Source: Paenibacillus tianmuensis (GTDB lineage: Bacteria > Bacillota > Bacilli > Paenibacillales > NBRC-103111). Taken from it: a stretch of DNA of 64,000 bases. Below, piece by piece: positions 14,970 through 24,523 of the stretch (the stretch's first letter is position 1; every line of letters starts with the position of its first letter). Below the pieces are notes generated by a model. That model saw nothing but the letters and a program-made list of their open reading frames with translations, made no database searches and had not been told where the DNA came from. The stretch is taken from assembly GCF_900100345.1 (NCBI RefSeq), contig NZ_FMTT01000027.1:1-64000 (forward strand), given 5' to 3'. A program made the translations under genes and the position numbers.

Positions 14970-16394
14970 TCAGGCCAAGGACCGCAGCAGTCCGGCCAGC
15001 AGCCGGGCTCCCTCGTGCAGCTGGATTTCATTGGCATACGAGTAGCTCAAGCGAATCCGGTCGTCGAGCTCTGTGAGCGGATCGCAGATCGTACCGGGCA
15101 CGAATGTTAGCGATTGCTCGATGCCTTTCGCAAGCAGCGTTCCCGCTTTGATCCCATCGGGCAGCTTAACCCACAGGTTCAAGCCGCCTGCGGGCTTGCT
15201 CCACGACAAGCCGGTACCGGACAACGCTTCCTCCATAATGTTCATCCGCACATGCAGCGCGATGCGGAGCTTCTCCAAGTGCCGCTGCATCCGGTCGGAG
15301 AAGAAGAGGAGCAGAAAAATCTTTTGATTCAACAGCGGCGTGCCGTTATCGGCGAGCGACTTAGCGGTCAGCAGATTGCCGATAACCGGCGGCCGGGCCG
15401 CCACGGCGGCGATGCGCAAGCCGGGAGCGATATATTTGCTGAAGCTGCGAATGTAGGCGACATACCCTTCCGTATCATAGGTGAACAGGGGCGGAGGAGG
15501 AGGCTGCTTAAAGTAAATGTCGTGAAACGGATCGTCCTCCACCAGAAGACAGCGGTGCTCCGCCGCCAGCTCGACCAAGCGCTTTCGCTGCTCCGCGGAC
15601 ACGGTATAGCCCGTCGGGTTGTGAAAAGTCGGGTTGAGATAAAAGAAGCGGGGCTTGCGCTCCTTCATCAGCCTCGCCACCTGTTCCAAATCATAGCCGT
15701 GCGGATGGATGTCCACGGCGGCCAACTGCGCGCCGTAGCTGCGGAAGATATCCATCGCCGCGCCGTAGGTCGGACGGTCCACGAGCACGATGTCCCGCGG
15801 CTTGAGCAGCGTTTTGGCCAGCAAGTCCAGCGCTTGCTGCGCCCCGGAAGTGATCAGCAGCTCCCCGGGCGTGAGAGCAAGGTGGTGCTCGGCCGCCAAG
15901 TATTCGGCCATCGCTTCACGCAGCTCCTCGTCGCCTTGGACGGGCGCGTAGGTTCCGAGCACTTTGGGATACAGATCGAAGGCTTGCTTGACGTAAGCCG
16001 AGAGGTACTGATTCGGCAGCAGATTCGGATCGAGCAGCGCCTGGGAGAACTGGTAAACCACCGGAACCCGCTGGATGTCCGATAGCGGATTTTGTTGAAT
16101 ATGAGAATGTATGGCAGGCGTCGCCGTCTGGTCGGACGGCAAGGCGCCGGTGTTGATATAATAGCCGGATTTGTCTTTCACATACGCTTTGCCACTCTGC
16201 TTCAGCAACTGGTAGGCTTTGAACACGGTCAGCCGGTGAACGCCCAGCTCCTGGGCCAGCTCGCGGATCGAAGGAAGCTTGCCGCGCTCGCTCCATTCCC
16301 CCCGGTCGATCCGTTTCAGGATATCGTCGCAGACGCTCTCGTACAGCCGGGCAGGCCGGGCGGCGGATGGGTAGATTTTGCTCACGCGTCGCAC
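14970..16394 (-). CDS. MocR/GntR-type regulator with aminotransferase-like domain
   Basis: 474 residues. Residues about 12-80 are a GntR winged helix (PSIRELAQELGVHRLTVFKAY). After a linker, residues 110-470 form a fold-type I PLP domain with YLNPTFHNPTGYTVS and RSFSKYIAPGLRIA, where the Lys binds PLP. Such proteins (PdxR, GabR) are regulators that sense PLP or amino compounds. It is divergent from a DMT exporter with two direct repeats in between, so it likely controls that gene. The effector is unknown. Confidence 0.9.
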   Translation of the reverse strand: MRRVSKIYPSAARPARLYESVCDDILKRIDRGEWSERGKLPSIRELAQELGVHRLTVFKAYQLLKQSGKAYVKDKSGYYINTGALPSDQTATPAIHSHIQQNPLSDIQRVPVVYQFSQALLDPNLLPNQYLSAYVKQAFDLYPKVLGTYAPVQGDEELREAMAEYLAAEHHLALTPGELLITSGAQQALDLLAKTLLKPRDIVLVDRPTYGAAMDIFRSYGAQLAAVDIHPHGYDLEQVARLMKERKPRFFYLNPTFHNPTGYTVSAEQRKRLVELAAEHRCLLVEDDPFHDIYFKQPPPPPLFTYDTEGYVAYIRSFSKYIAPGLRIAAVAARPPVIGNLLTAKSLADNGTPLLNQKIFLLLFFSDRMQRHLEKLRIALHVRMNIMEEALSGTGLSWSKPAGGLNLWVKLPDGIKAGTLLAKGIEQSLTFVPGTICDPLTELDDRIRLSYSYANEIQLHEGARLLAGLLRSLA

Positions 16395-16433
16395 GCTCCT
16401 TTCATTATATCCATTGTAGCACTATTTTTTGAA

Positions 16434-16462
16434 ATCTGTTCTGCGATATTCGATCTGTTCTG
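16434..16462. promoter_or_regulatory. Direct-repeat operator in the MocR/EamA intergenic region
   Basis: ATCTGTTCTG occurs at 16434-16443 and again at 16453-16462, 19 bases apart, i.e. on nearly the same helix face. MocR regulators such as GabR and PdxR bind direct repeats, so this is a good candidate operator for the divergent pair. TATGAT at 16475 may be the -10 of the exporter gene. Confidence 0.6.
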
Positions 16463-16505
16463 TGCCCCTTCTTCTATGATGGAGAAATAGAAGGAGGAGA
16501 GAGAC

Positions 16506-17441
16506 ATGGTGTGGTTGGGCTATGCAGTCATGTGTTTGATTTTCGGCACGACGTTTTTAATGATCAAGGTAGGGATTGACGCGGGGCTGCCTCCGTTCCT
16601 CTCAGCCGGAGTACGGTTCCTGCTTGCGGGCGCGATTATCTTCGTCTGGGCGTTGGCGACGGGAAAAGTGCGTTTCTCGCTGTTGTGGCGCAAGGACCTG
16701 CTGCCGACGGGGATCGGGCTGACGTTCGGCACATTCGCGACGCTGTATTGGGCCGAGCAGCATGTGAGCTCCGGGTTGGCGGCGATTTTATCCGCGACGG
16801 GGCCGATTTTCTTATTGCTGATTCAAAGCATCGTGCTTCGGAGCAAGGCAAGCCGCAGCTCCGTCATCGGGTGCGTGCTCGGCTTTGCGGGAGTGGGACT
16901 GCTGGTTGCGCCTAATCTGTCCGTGGAGACGAATGTGCTCTGGGTGGTTGGCTGCGCCGCGATTCTGGTCGGGGAACTGTTCTATGCGTCGGGTGCGCTC
17001 TATGCGAAGCGGGCGCTTGTGCGGTACCCGGAGACGTCGCCGCTGGCGTTGAACGCCATACAAATGATGCACGGGGGGATCCTGCTGTTCGTTCTGTCCC
17101 TGTTCACGGAGCGCGTGCCGATGGAAGCTTTGGCCACGGGGCAGGGGATCGGAGCGCTGTTGTATTTGACCGTGGTCGGGTCGATGATGGGACACAGCTT
17201 GTTTTACTGGCTCGTGGCGCGGACGAATCCGTTCTTCCCGACCACGTGGCTCTATATTTCACCGTTGATCGCCTTTGCGTTAGGCGCTCTGTTGTATGGG
17301 GAAGCGGTCACTTGGGGGGCCGTCGCGGGCGGCATAACGATCATCGTCGGCATTTTGCTTGTGAACCTCGACGCGATCCTTGGGGTGAGGTCGGCCAAGC
17401 GGACGCAAGGGGCGGCGGTTCAAGCGAAGCAGGCAGGGTGA
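16506..17441 (+). CDS. EamA-family (DMT) transporter
   Basis: 311 residues with ten hydrophobic helices in two EamA halves (about 1-140 and 150-290), typical of drug/metabolite exporters in the inner membrane. Marks include FGTTFLMIKVGID at the N-terminus and GALLYGEAVTWGAVAGG in the second half. GAAGGAGGAG precedes ATG 16506. The substrate is unknown. The divergent MocR regulator suggests an amino acid or B6-related compound, by inference only. The C-terminal 20 residues are a charged cytoplasmic tail. Confidence 0.85.
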   Translation: MVWLGYAVMCLIFGTTFLMIKVGIDAGLPPFLSAGVRFLLAGAIIFVWALATGKVRFSLLWRKDLLPTGIGLTFGTFATLYWAEQHVSSGLAAILSATGPIFLLLIQSIVLRSKASRSSVIGCVLGFAGVGLLVAPNLSVETNVLWVVGCAAILVGELFYASGALYAKRALVRYPETSPLALNAIQMMHGGILLFVLSLFTERVPMEALATGQGIGALLYLTVVGSMMGHSLFYWLVARTNPFFPTTWLYISPLIAFALGALLYGEAVTWGAVAGGITIIVGILLVNLDAILGVRSAKRTQGAAVQAKQAG

Positions 17442-17532
17442 CGAGTTCATGAAGTCCAGGCAGGATCAGGGACAGGAGTCCTTGGCAGACAGGATGCTTG
17501 TTCCCTCCTTCGAACTATTTTCTACCAAATAA

Positions 17533-17561
17533 TTGAAACATAGTAATTATAACGGTATAAT
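17533..17561 (+). promoter_or_regulatory. Consensus sigma-A promoter
   Basis: TTGAAA (17533-17538) and TATAAT (17556-17561) with a 17-base spacer drive the secreted protein at 17601. Confidence 0.8.
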
Positions 17562-17600
17562 AGGGATGTATTTACAAATATTATCCATCGGAGGGAAATC

Positions 17601-18068
17601 ATGAAAAAGAAAATCGTCTCTGCCGCATTATCGACGGCCTTGGTGCTGTCCGTCTCCGCCTCGGTTATGGCAAGCAGTCCAACGGAATCCGTAACTGTGG
17701 GCGCTTCCGGCCACTCTGCCGGTGCAGCCGCGCCTCGCAACTTGGATGCCGAGCATTTGAATTTGGAAGCAAGAGAGGTTGTGAAATATTACTCGCTGAC
17801 TTCTTACGAGGAGTCCGAAAAAGAAGCTTTTGTCCTGAATAAAGGAGAAGAGCTTACCGTTTTCGTCTATAACTCGGGGTTCCCCATCACTTATACCGTG
17901 TACGATGCTGACGGTCAAGCACTTGGCACTTATAATACGTATACCCCTTACGGCCGTATTTTTACAGCGCAGAAAAACGGTCCGCTGTACGTTCAGTTTA
18001 AGGCCGGGGCGAACAGCTCTTTCGTGAAAAAAATGAACTTCTCCGCCAAGTTTTCAATTTCGAGATAG
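17601..18068 (+). CDS. Secreted protein of unknown function (155 aa)
   Basis: Signal peptide MKKKIVSAALSTALVLSVSA with cleavage near VMA (about residue 25). A Gly/Ala/His-rich linker is followed by an all-beta domain (VFVYNSGFPITYTVYDADGQ and YTPYGRIFTAQKNGPLYVQF) resembling a bacterial pre-peptidase or carbohydrate-binding-like sandwich. AGGGAAATC precedes the ATG, and a strong promoter lies upstream. A stem-loop at about 18124-18152 may end the transcript. No family is recognised. Confidence 0.7.
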   Translation: MKKKIVSAALSTALVLSVSASVMASSPTESVTVGASGHSAGAAAPRNLDAEHLNLEAREVVKYYSLTSYEESEKEAFVLNKGEELTVFVYNSGFPITYTVYDADGQALGTYNTYTPYGRIFTAQKNGPLYVQFKAGANSSFVKKMNFSAKFSISR

Positions 18069-18292
18069 TGTTCGGGTTACCGTTTCTCAAATTGGCAGAG
18101 TTAGGGTATAGGAGGTTTGTGAAGGGCGCCACGCTATGAAGTGGCGCCCTATCGCTGTAGGGGACGATTCTGCACGACATGCTCCTGTGGAGAAACTGTT
18201 GAGAAATTTTACAAGCAACCCCGCCACTTTCTTTTGCAGTACCTGCTGTTATTAGTCCACGAATGATCCAAATCATAATTGGAACTGCTCTT

Positions 18293-18496
18293 TTATTTAA
18301 CACATTTCACTTCAAAGTCTAGTAGATGCCGAGATGCTTCTAAGTTAGCTACTCCCCCCTCTTTTGTACATAAATCCATTTTACTGTGGGCTGCACTAGC
18401 ATTTTTGTTAATGATCACAGTAAAAGTAACACCCAATAAAATAACCCCGACACCTACCAACGATGTGACAAAATAGACTTTTTTTATGTTTTTCAT
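18293..18496 (-). CDS. Small exported or membrane-anchored protein (67 aa)
   Basis: One N-terminal membrane helix (about 8-28), then a short extracytoplasmic tail with Cys-43 and Cys-65 (DLCTKEGG...VKC) that could form a disulfide. A ribosome site is not obvious, so the gene is provisional. Bases 18497-18841 hold GC-variable non-coding sequence and the promoter of the M6 protease. Confidence 0.45.
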   Translation of the reverse strand: MKNIKKVYFVTSLVGVGVILLGVTFTVIINKNASAAHSKMDLCTKEGGVANLEASRHLLDFEVKCVK

Positions 18497-18841
18497 ACTT
18501 GGTAATAGTATAGATCAATTTTTACAAAATTAAAATATAATACAAAAAAGGAATATTTATATTTTTTTCTGCATTATGCGCTGTTGGTTCGGCTTGGTCA
18601 GTCGCTGCCACAGTTTTTTTGTTGCCGCGTACTGACACAATCGACGGGCCGTTTCGACATCCGGACCGCGAAAGAGCGGCTATGATGTCGATAGTTCAGG
18701 ATAAATTTACTATTGACCGAAGGTAAACTAGCCAAGTCAGCGTATAAAAAAAATGTTCTCTAGTAGTTCTATCAACTCATCTCAAGCCGCTAGGGATACC
18801 TTATACTAATAATGAAGTAAAAATAAGGGAGGTATGGTAAA

Positions 18842-20773
18842 TTGAAGAAGCTAACATGCAGTTTAATCATTTCCGGTCTGGCTTACTTCGGCACCGCATC
18901 GGTGAGCTTGGGGGTTCCGGCTTATGGCGGAACGGAAGTGTACAAGCAGCCGACAGGGGAGACGTTTCAAGCGGCTCTGCAGGGTGACGAATGGCTGAAC
19001 TGGACGAAGGGGATGGATGACGAAGTATTAGTGCGGGACGAAAACGGTTTTTGGAATTATGCTGAAATTGATGGCATCAAATTGAAGCCGAGCGGGGCAA
19101 AAGTGAACATTGACCCGCAACCGGCGCAGGCGCTCAAGCAAGAGCAGCTGATGGAGTGGGCGAAGGAACAGCAGATCGTGGAGAAGATCAAATCCAATGT
19201 CGCGCCGTTTCTCGGCGAGCCCGATCCCGGCCCGTCCCTTGCGCCGATCAACACCGGCAGCTCCCGCAAGCTGCTTGTGATGCTCGTGGAGTTCGCCGAT
19301 ATCGGCATGAAATATTCCGATAGCGAATGGAACGACCGCTTCTTCGGCAATAAGGAAGGCACGGTCAAACATTACTACAAAGAGGTCAGCGCAGGTAAAA
19401 TGACGATCGGCCCTGCGGCGGAATCCTACGGTACAGCAGGCGACGGCATCGTTCGTGTCAAGCTCGGCTATCCTCACCCGAATACGAAGGGCGACATCGG
19501 AGAGGCCAACAAAAAAATCGTCAGGGACGCTATAGCGGCTGCCGATCCGTACGTCAATTTTGCCAGCTTCGACACGAACAACGATGGTAAGGTGACCCGG
19601 GACGAGCTGTTTCTGGTTACCGTTACGGCCGGTTATGAAACCGCTTACGGAGGTGACCAAACGCCGAGGCCGAGTCTGTGGGCGCACCGCTGGTCGGCGG
19701 GAACATGGCAGGGAGACGGCAAAACGGTGAATCTGGAATATATCCAGCAAGGTGAAATCCATGGTAGGCCTGGCAGCGCCGACCATATGGCGACGATGGG
19801 CGTGCTCGTTCACGAAATCGGTCATTTGTTCGGTCTGCCCGATCTGTATGACAGCGAACCTAGGAACGGTGAGTCCATGGGTATCGGTCCACACAGCCTG
19901 ATGGCCGGCGGGTCGTGGACCTCTTATGGGAACAACCATTCGGGGTCCACGCCAGTTCATATGGACGCTTGGTCCAAATACCAGCTCGGGTGGGTGAAGC
20001 CGACGGAAGTGAACGCTAACGGCTCGTTTACGCTCAATTCGTTTCAACCGTCCAACCCGAATGCGTACAACGTCGTCAAGATCAATACAAGCACGCCGGG
20101 ACAGTTTTTCCTGCTGGAGAACCGCGGCTTTACGGGATATGACCGGGGGCTGGAAAAGGCGCTGAACGGCGGCAAGCCTGGCGTAGCGATCTGGCACGTA
20201 GACGAGACGCAGAAAGGCAATGGGGATGTGAATCGGAAGCTGGTCGATCTCGAAGAAGCCAACGAAGGCACGCTCGGCTACAGCCAGCTCGATACCAACA
20301 AGAAAGGGGTGAAGTACGACCACTATTACGCAAGCGGTGTCAATACATCGTTCGGCCCGAAGACGAAGCCTTCGAGCACGACTTACGAAGGAGTCGATAC
20401 GAAAATCTCCGTGAACGTGAACAGCCCCGGCAGCAGCGCCATGAAGGTCGGAGTCAAGATCGGCGGTACGACCGGCTCGGGGAAGGCGACCAGCGTTCCC
20501 GGCTCCCCCAGCCTAAACCACAACAACTGGTCCAACGAGAAGGACTATGCGATCACGATGGACATGTGGTGGGGAAATAACGGCGACCAGTGGAGATTGT
20601 ACGAAAACGATACGCTTGTCCACGAGGAAGAGCTGACGGACAACAGCTCGCAAGCGCAGAATGCGGTCAAAACCTTCACGAATCAAAAACCCGGAACGTA
20701 TATTTATACGGCCGAGCTGATTAACTCGTTCGGTACCACGAAATCTTCTCCGATTACAGTCCGCGTGAAGTAA
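18842..20773 (+). CDS. Secreted M6-family metalloprotease (immune-inhibitor-A-like)
   Basis: 643 residues. TTG 18842 follows GGGAGGT. A signal peptide (about 1-27) and a propeptide-like region to about 130 are followed by the M6 catalytic domain. The zinc site HEIGHLFGLPD is at 324-334 (His-324, Glu-325, His-328), with SLMAGGSW after it. Residues about 410-540 form a beta domain, and the last 90 residues a domain like the chitinase N-terminal or Ig fold (SPSLNHNNWSNEKDY, ITMDMWWGNNGD). M6 enzymes degrade host or substrate proteins outside the cell. A calcium-like DTNNDGKVTRDE loop lies near 243. Monocistronic. Confidence 0.9.
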   Translation: MKKLTCSLIISGLAYFGTASVSLGVPAYGGTEVYKQPTGETFQAALQGDEWLNWTKGMDDEVLVRDENGFWNYAEIDGIKLKPSGAKVNIDPQPAQALKQEQLMEWAKEQQIVEKIKSNVAPFLGEPDPGPSLAPINTGSSRKLLVMLVEFADIGMKYSDSEWNDRFFGNKEGTVKHYYKEVSAGKMTIGPAAESYGTAGDGIVRVKLGYPHPNTKGDIGEANKKIVRDAIAAADPYVNFASFDTNNDGKVTRDELFLVTVTAGYETAYGGDQTPRPSLWAHRWSAGTWQGDGKTVNLEYIQQGEIHGRPGSADHMATMGVLVHEIGHLFGLPDLYDSEPRNGESMGIGPHSLMAGGSWTSYGNNHSGSTPVHMDAWSKYQLGWVKPTEVNANGSFTLNSFQPSNPNAYNVVKINTSTPGQFFLLENRGFTGYDRGLEKALNGGKPGVAIWHVDETQKGNGDVNRKLVDLEEANEGTLGYSQLDTNKKGVKYDHYYASGVNTSFGPKTKPSSTTYEGVDTKISVNVNSPGSSAMKVGVKIGGTTGSGKATSVPGSPSLNHNNWSNEKDYAITMDMWWGNNGDQWRLYENDTLVHEEELTDNSSQAQNAVKTFTNQKPGTYIYTAELINSFGTTKSSPITVRVK

Positions 20774-20779
20774 ACATAA

Positions 20780-20806
20780 GGGAGCCGGCGATGCCGCGCT
20801 CCCTTT
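20780..20806. terminator. Terminator between the protease and the histidine kinase gene
   Basis: GGGAGC (20780-20785) pairs with GCTCCC (20798-20803), with inner pairing and TTT following. It lies between converging genes. Confidence 0.65.
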
Positions 20807-20826
20807 CAATCGTTACTGGAACCGGA

Positions 20827-22230
20827 TCACAATTGAATCTCAATCGTCGTCCCGCGACCGACCTCGCTGCGAATCTTAATTTCTCCGTCGTGCTCCTGGA
20901 TAATATCTTTGGCTATCGCCATGCCGAGCCCGGAGCCTTTATGCGCATCTCCGGTGTTGGTTCCGCGGTAATAGCGGTCGAATATTTTATCGAGTTCTTC
21001 TTTTCGGATGCCTTTGCCGTTATCTTGGACGACAATGCGGGTCCGATCGGTCTTTTCAATCCGGACGGCGATATTCACGTTGGCGTCATTATGGATAAGC
21101 GCATTATAAATTAAATTGTGTATTGCTCTCCGAACAAGAATTTCATCCACCTCCGCCGGGATGTTCTCTTGATTGGCATGAAATTCAATATGTCGCCTGG
21201 CGTATTTCGGGTCATTGACGATGTCGATCACGATATTCCGCAATAATACGACCAGATTGGTCGTTTTTTTGTTTAACGTCAGTTCTTTATTCTTCAATCT
21301 TGTCGTTAAGCTTAAATCCTCAATGACCTCTTTGATATAAAGCGACTTTTTCTCGATAATGTCGGCGTACTCCCGGATTTCGTCTTCGGTAAAGCGATAA
21401 TCCGGGTCCTTCATCATTTCGGCAAAGCCTTGAATCGAGGCCAGCGGCGTTTTAATATCGTGGGAGATGTTGGTAACCCATTCCTCTTTCATCCGGTCCA
21501 ATTTTTTTCGTTCGGACTCATTCGCCTTAAGATGATTGGACAACTGATTGATATTTAAAAATACTTGTTTAAAGACTCCCGTCGGCCGGGCATGAAAATA
21601 TTCATGGTTTGCCAGTCGTTTGATCCCGTCGATTAGCGTATACAGCGGCTTGGTCAGCCGTTGGCTCAAGAAATACCCGATCAGTAACGTAATCAAAATA
21701 TCGATAACGAGAACGATGCCTCCGACCTGAACCATGCGAAACAACGATTGATTATCGTACAAAATAACATACCGGTTGATATTGCGGTTTTCCATTCCGA
21801 TCAAATAGCTGTAGGCGCGGCCGCCCGCTTTCTTTTCTCCGACAAAAACCGTCGTTTCGCCATTCACTTCCTTGTACTTGTACATTTGAACGATTTCCGA
21901 AGGAGTATAGCTTTTCTTTAACCCTTCCGGGGCTTTGTAGCGGAAGAGCTCCTTACCGGTTTCATCCAAAATTTGAATCCATGCGTTCCTGCTGCTTAGC
22001 TCTTCCTTGCCTGGGTCGGCAATCGTCGGCGCATCGCCGGAAATCGTGATCTGATCCTGAAACTGTCGTGTAAATAGCTCGGGAGAGTGCTCCTCTTCTT
22101 GAAAGATGGGGATGTTTAAGACAGACTGAGCCATGAACAAAGCAAGCATAAGGAACAGGTTTACGAAAATAATGAAGAGGACCACGAAGACAACCGAGAT
22201 CAGATATCTTACTGTTAACTTCCATTTCAT
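20827..22230 (-). CDS. Sensor histidine kinase with HAMP domain
   Basis: 467 residues. Two membrane helices (about 8-32 and 166-188) enclose a 130-residue extracellular sensor. A HAMP linker is followed by the dimerisation/phosphorylation helix with NISHDIKTPLASIQG (phospho-His) near 259, then ATPase boxes NALIHND, DNGKGI and GSGLGMAIAKDI. It is in an operon with the response regulator (3-base gap). It sits beside a BceAB/YxdLM-type transporter, whose usual kinases are short, HAMP-less intramembrane sensors. This one has a full periplasm-type sensor and may detect the signal directly. Confidence 0.92.
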   Translation of the reverse strand: MKWKLTVRYLISVVFVVLFIIFVNLFLMLALFMAQSVLNIPIFQEEEHSPELFTRQFQDQITISGDAPTIADPGKEELSSRNAWIQILDETGKELFRYKAPEGLKKSYTPSEIVQMYKYKEVNGETTVFVGEKKAGGRAYSYLIGMENRNINRYVILYDNQSLFRMVQVGGIVLVIDILITLLIGYFLSQRLTKPLYTLIDGIKRLANHEYFHARPTGVFKQVFLNINQLSNHLKANESERKKLDRMKEEWVTNISHDIKTPLASIQGFAEMMKDPDYRFTEDEIREYADIIEKKSLYIKEVIEDLSLTTRLKNKELTLNKKTTNLVVLLRNIVIDIVNDPKYARRHIEFHANQENIPAEVDEILVRRAIHNLIYNALIHNDANVNIAVRIEKTDRTRIVVQDNGKGIRKEELDKIFDRYYRGTNTGDAHKGSGLGMAIAKDIIQEHDGEIKIRSEVGRGTTIEIQL

Positions 22231-22233
22231 AAC

Positions 22234-22941
22234 CTATTCATCCGCGATGGCTAGTTTGTAGCCCAAGCCTTTGACGGTAATTAGATAGCGGGGTTGGGAA
22301 GGCTGCTCTTCAATTTTTTCCCGCAGCCTCCGGATATGAACCATCACCGTATTATCAATGCCGATAAAATCCTCCCCCCAGACGGCGTCGTAAAGCCTTT
22401 CCTTGCTGATCACTTTATTTGCGTTCTGGAGGAAATACTTCATTAATCCAAGCTCTTTCGGCTTTAGTTCAATGCTAATCCCGTTCTTTAAACATTCTGC
22501 TTTCTGTTCGTTTAAGGCAAAGGGTCCCGCTGTTAAGATCGTATCCTTCACGGCCTCCGGCTGCATATAATCGGCTCGGCGCAATTGGGCTTTCACGCGG
22601 TAAGCCAGCTCTTTGGGGCTGAACGGCTTGGTAATATAATCGTCGCCGCCGATGGCGAAGCCTAAAATTTTGTCGATTTCCTCCGTCTTGGCCGATAAAA
22701 ATAAAATCGGAACCTTCGAGATCGCTCGGATTTGCCTGCACACGTCATAGCCTTCCCCATCCGGGAGCATAATGTCCAGCAGCACAAGATCCGGCTGCTT
22801 TTGCTGGAATTGAACGAACCCGTCTTCCACCGTCGTGGACGTGATGACATGCTCGATGCCTTCTTTGCGCAGAACCGTGGCCACAAGCTTCAATATGGCT
22901 TCCTCATCGTCTATAATCAAAACCTTTTTGTTGATCGACAT
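22234..22941 (-). CDS. OmpR-family response regulator
   Basis: 235 residues. The receiver domain (about 5-118) has the acidic pair IDDEE, phospho-acceptor in LVLLDIMLPDGEG (near Asp-55) and TKPFSPKEL. The winged helix (about 135-232) ends NTVMVHIRRLREKI...KGLGYKL. It pairs with the kinase downstream. Direct repeats spaced 11 and 22 bases upstream of the ABC transporter genes are its plausible targets. Confidence 0.93.
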   Translation of the reverse strand: MSINKKVLIIDDEEAILKLVATVLRKEGIEHVITSTTVEDGFVQFQQKQPDLVLLDIMLPDGEGYDVCRQIRAISKVPILFLSAKTEEIDKILGFAIGGDDYITKPFSPKELAYRVKAQLRRADYMQPEAVKDTILTAGPFALNEQKAECLKNGISIELKPKELGLMKYFLQNANKVISKERLYDAVWGEDFIGIDNTVMVHIRRLREKIEEQPSQPRYLITVKGLGYKLAIADE

Positions 22942-23070
22942 GTCATCGTGCCTCCTGGGATGGGAAAGGTTTAATGTAACCCTATTTATGTGAGAGTATG
23001 CGGTACTTTTTATTATTTATCAAGCAGCAAGAAAGCCATGCTGCCTCAGCTTCTTGCGCATTGTCCGGAT

Positions 23071-24114
23071 TTATTTGGCAGTTTGTTTTTTTCCGTAGGT
23101 CATGAACCGCCATGCTTTCTCCAACGGACCCATCTTAAAGTAGCGGAACCACAGGCTGCTGTAGACGAGCTGCACGATCATAATCAGACAGGCGATGAGG
23201 ACCACATTGGCGGGAGATACCGTCTCCAGGCCCATGATCGAGATGAACAACGATCCAATTAAGCTTTGGGCGACATAATTCGTCAGCGCCATCTGGCCTA
23301 CGCGTGCGAAGGGCTGAAGCATCGTCCGGGCTGTCTGATGCTCAAGCACCAAAAACAACGATGTCGCATACAATAAGACCCCCGGAATGGCGCTCAAGGA
23401 AACGATGAGCTTCAGGTCCTCCGCTCCATGCTGAGCCGCTGTCCAGATCCAGACCGACAATCCGATAAAGATCGGCAAGGACCCAAGCTGCACCAAGCGA
23501 ATCCGCTTTTTCAATTGTCCGATCCGTCTGATCCAGTCGGCCTTCGCCGCCAGAAATCCGGCTAGAAACATCATGAAGATTAAAGTCGTATCGGAGATCA
23601 CAAAATCGACCACGCTGGATAACGGAACTGTGCCCCCCATCGCGAGTTTCAAGAGGAGCGCAAGCAAGTATACTCCGGCGATTCCGCCAAGCCAATTGCG
23701 GATCGTCGTCACCTTGGCCCGGTAAAATGGAAGCAGGAACAGACCGATCAACGCGTACATGGGCAAGATGGTGCCCCAGAAGACAAAGACATGAATCACG
23801 CCGAGGAGAAGGAGCGCCAGCAAGCGGCGGGCAAACCGCCAGAGCGGCTTGTCCCCCCGCTGCTCGGCGCGCGAGGCGAAGATGTAAAAGCCGACGCCGA
23901 ACAGGAATGAGAAGATGGAGAAAAACTTCTTTTCCACGAACATGAGAATCAGGGTGTCGATCGCTTGATTAATTCCGGCGTACTCCGGTATGATCATTCC
24001 TTCAGTGAGGACGATATATCCTTTCACATTGATAAATAAGATTCCGAATAACGCAAGCCCCCGAATGATATCCAAGGCTGCGATCCTTTCTTGCTGTGGG
24101 ATGGATGGGTTCAT
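23071..24114 (-). CDS. DUF418-domain membrane protein
   Basis: 347 residues with eight to ten helices. It opens with ERIAALDIIRGLALFGILFIN, the DUF418/heparan-acetyltransferase-like signature, and ends in the DUF418 block (ALTNYVAQSLIGSLF, PLEKAWRFMTYGK). Transport or acyl transfer at the membrane is suggested by the family, but the biochemical role is unproven. It lies between yxeA-like and the two-component genes, so it may be part of the same stress response. Confidence 0.85.
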   Translation of the reverse strand: MNPSIPQQERIAALDIIRGLALFGILFINVKGYIVLTEGMIIPEYAGINQAIDTLILMFVEKKFFSIFSFLFGVGFYIFASRAEQRGDKPLWRFARRLLALLLLGVIHVFVFWGTILPMYALIGLFLLPFYRAKVTTIRNWLGGIAGVYLLALLLKLAMGGTVPLSSVVDFVISDTTLIFMMFLAGFLAAKADWIRRIGQLKKRIRLVQLGSLPIFIGLSVWIWTAAQHGAEDLKLIVSLSAIPGVLLYATSLFLVLEHQTARTMLQPFARVGQMALTNYVAQSLIGSLFISIMGLETVSPANVVLIACLIMIVQLVYSSLWFRYFKMGPLEKAWRFMTYGKKQTAK

Positions 24115-24142
24115 ATTGGCCTGCTCCTTACGATCCTTTGAT

Positions 24143-24502
24143 TTATTGCAATTGCTGACTTGCTTTCCCGGGCAGCTCTTCTTTCGTGACTTCTTGGTAA
24201 GAGGTCACGCCTTTTCCTTCTTTCACAAACAGACTGAGGTATGCTTTCTCCCGAAGCTGCTTGGGGGCGGAGAACTTCAGTGTCTTTTGCTGCCCGTTCT
24301 TGTCAAATGCCGGCAGCTCGTATTCGTATCTGACCATGATTTCTCCGTTGTCGATATTATCTTCAAGCTTCTTTCCTTGTCCTTGAACCTGCGTATAATA
24401 GACGTCCGCCCCCAGCCGATTCAGATTGACGTTCTGTAGCAAGAACAAGCCTCCGAATAAAAGAGCCGCGATGACGATGCAAGAAATGATTATTTTTTTC
24501 AT
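24143..24502 (-). CDS. YxeA-family (DUF1093) secreted protein
   Basis: 119 residues from the ATG at 24502 (GGGAGAGG upstream). An N-terminal signal or anchor helix is followed by a small beta domain (VYYTQVQGQGKKL, RYEYELPAFDKNGQ, AYLSLFVKEGKGVTSYQEV), the YxeA pattern. In Bacillus subtilis yxeA follows yxdLM, and here too it follows the ABC permease gene with a 21-base gap. Function unknown; probably part of cationic-peptide stress handling. Confidence 0.85.
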   Translation of the reverse strand: MKKIIISCIVIAALLFGGLFLLQNVNLNRLGADVYYTQVQGQGKKLEDNIDNGEIMVRYEYELPAFDKNGQQKTLKFSAPKQLREKAYLSLFVKEGKGVTSYQEVTKEELPGKASQQLQ

Positions 24503-24523
24503 AGTCCTCTCCCGTTCCATATG

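Noticed and set aside
19028-20323. 431-codon minus-strand frame across the M6 protease
   Set aside because: Shadow of a GC-rich true gene; Arg/His/Val-rich composition, no domain.
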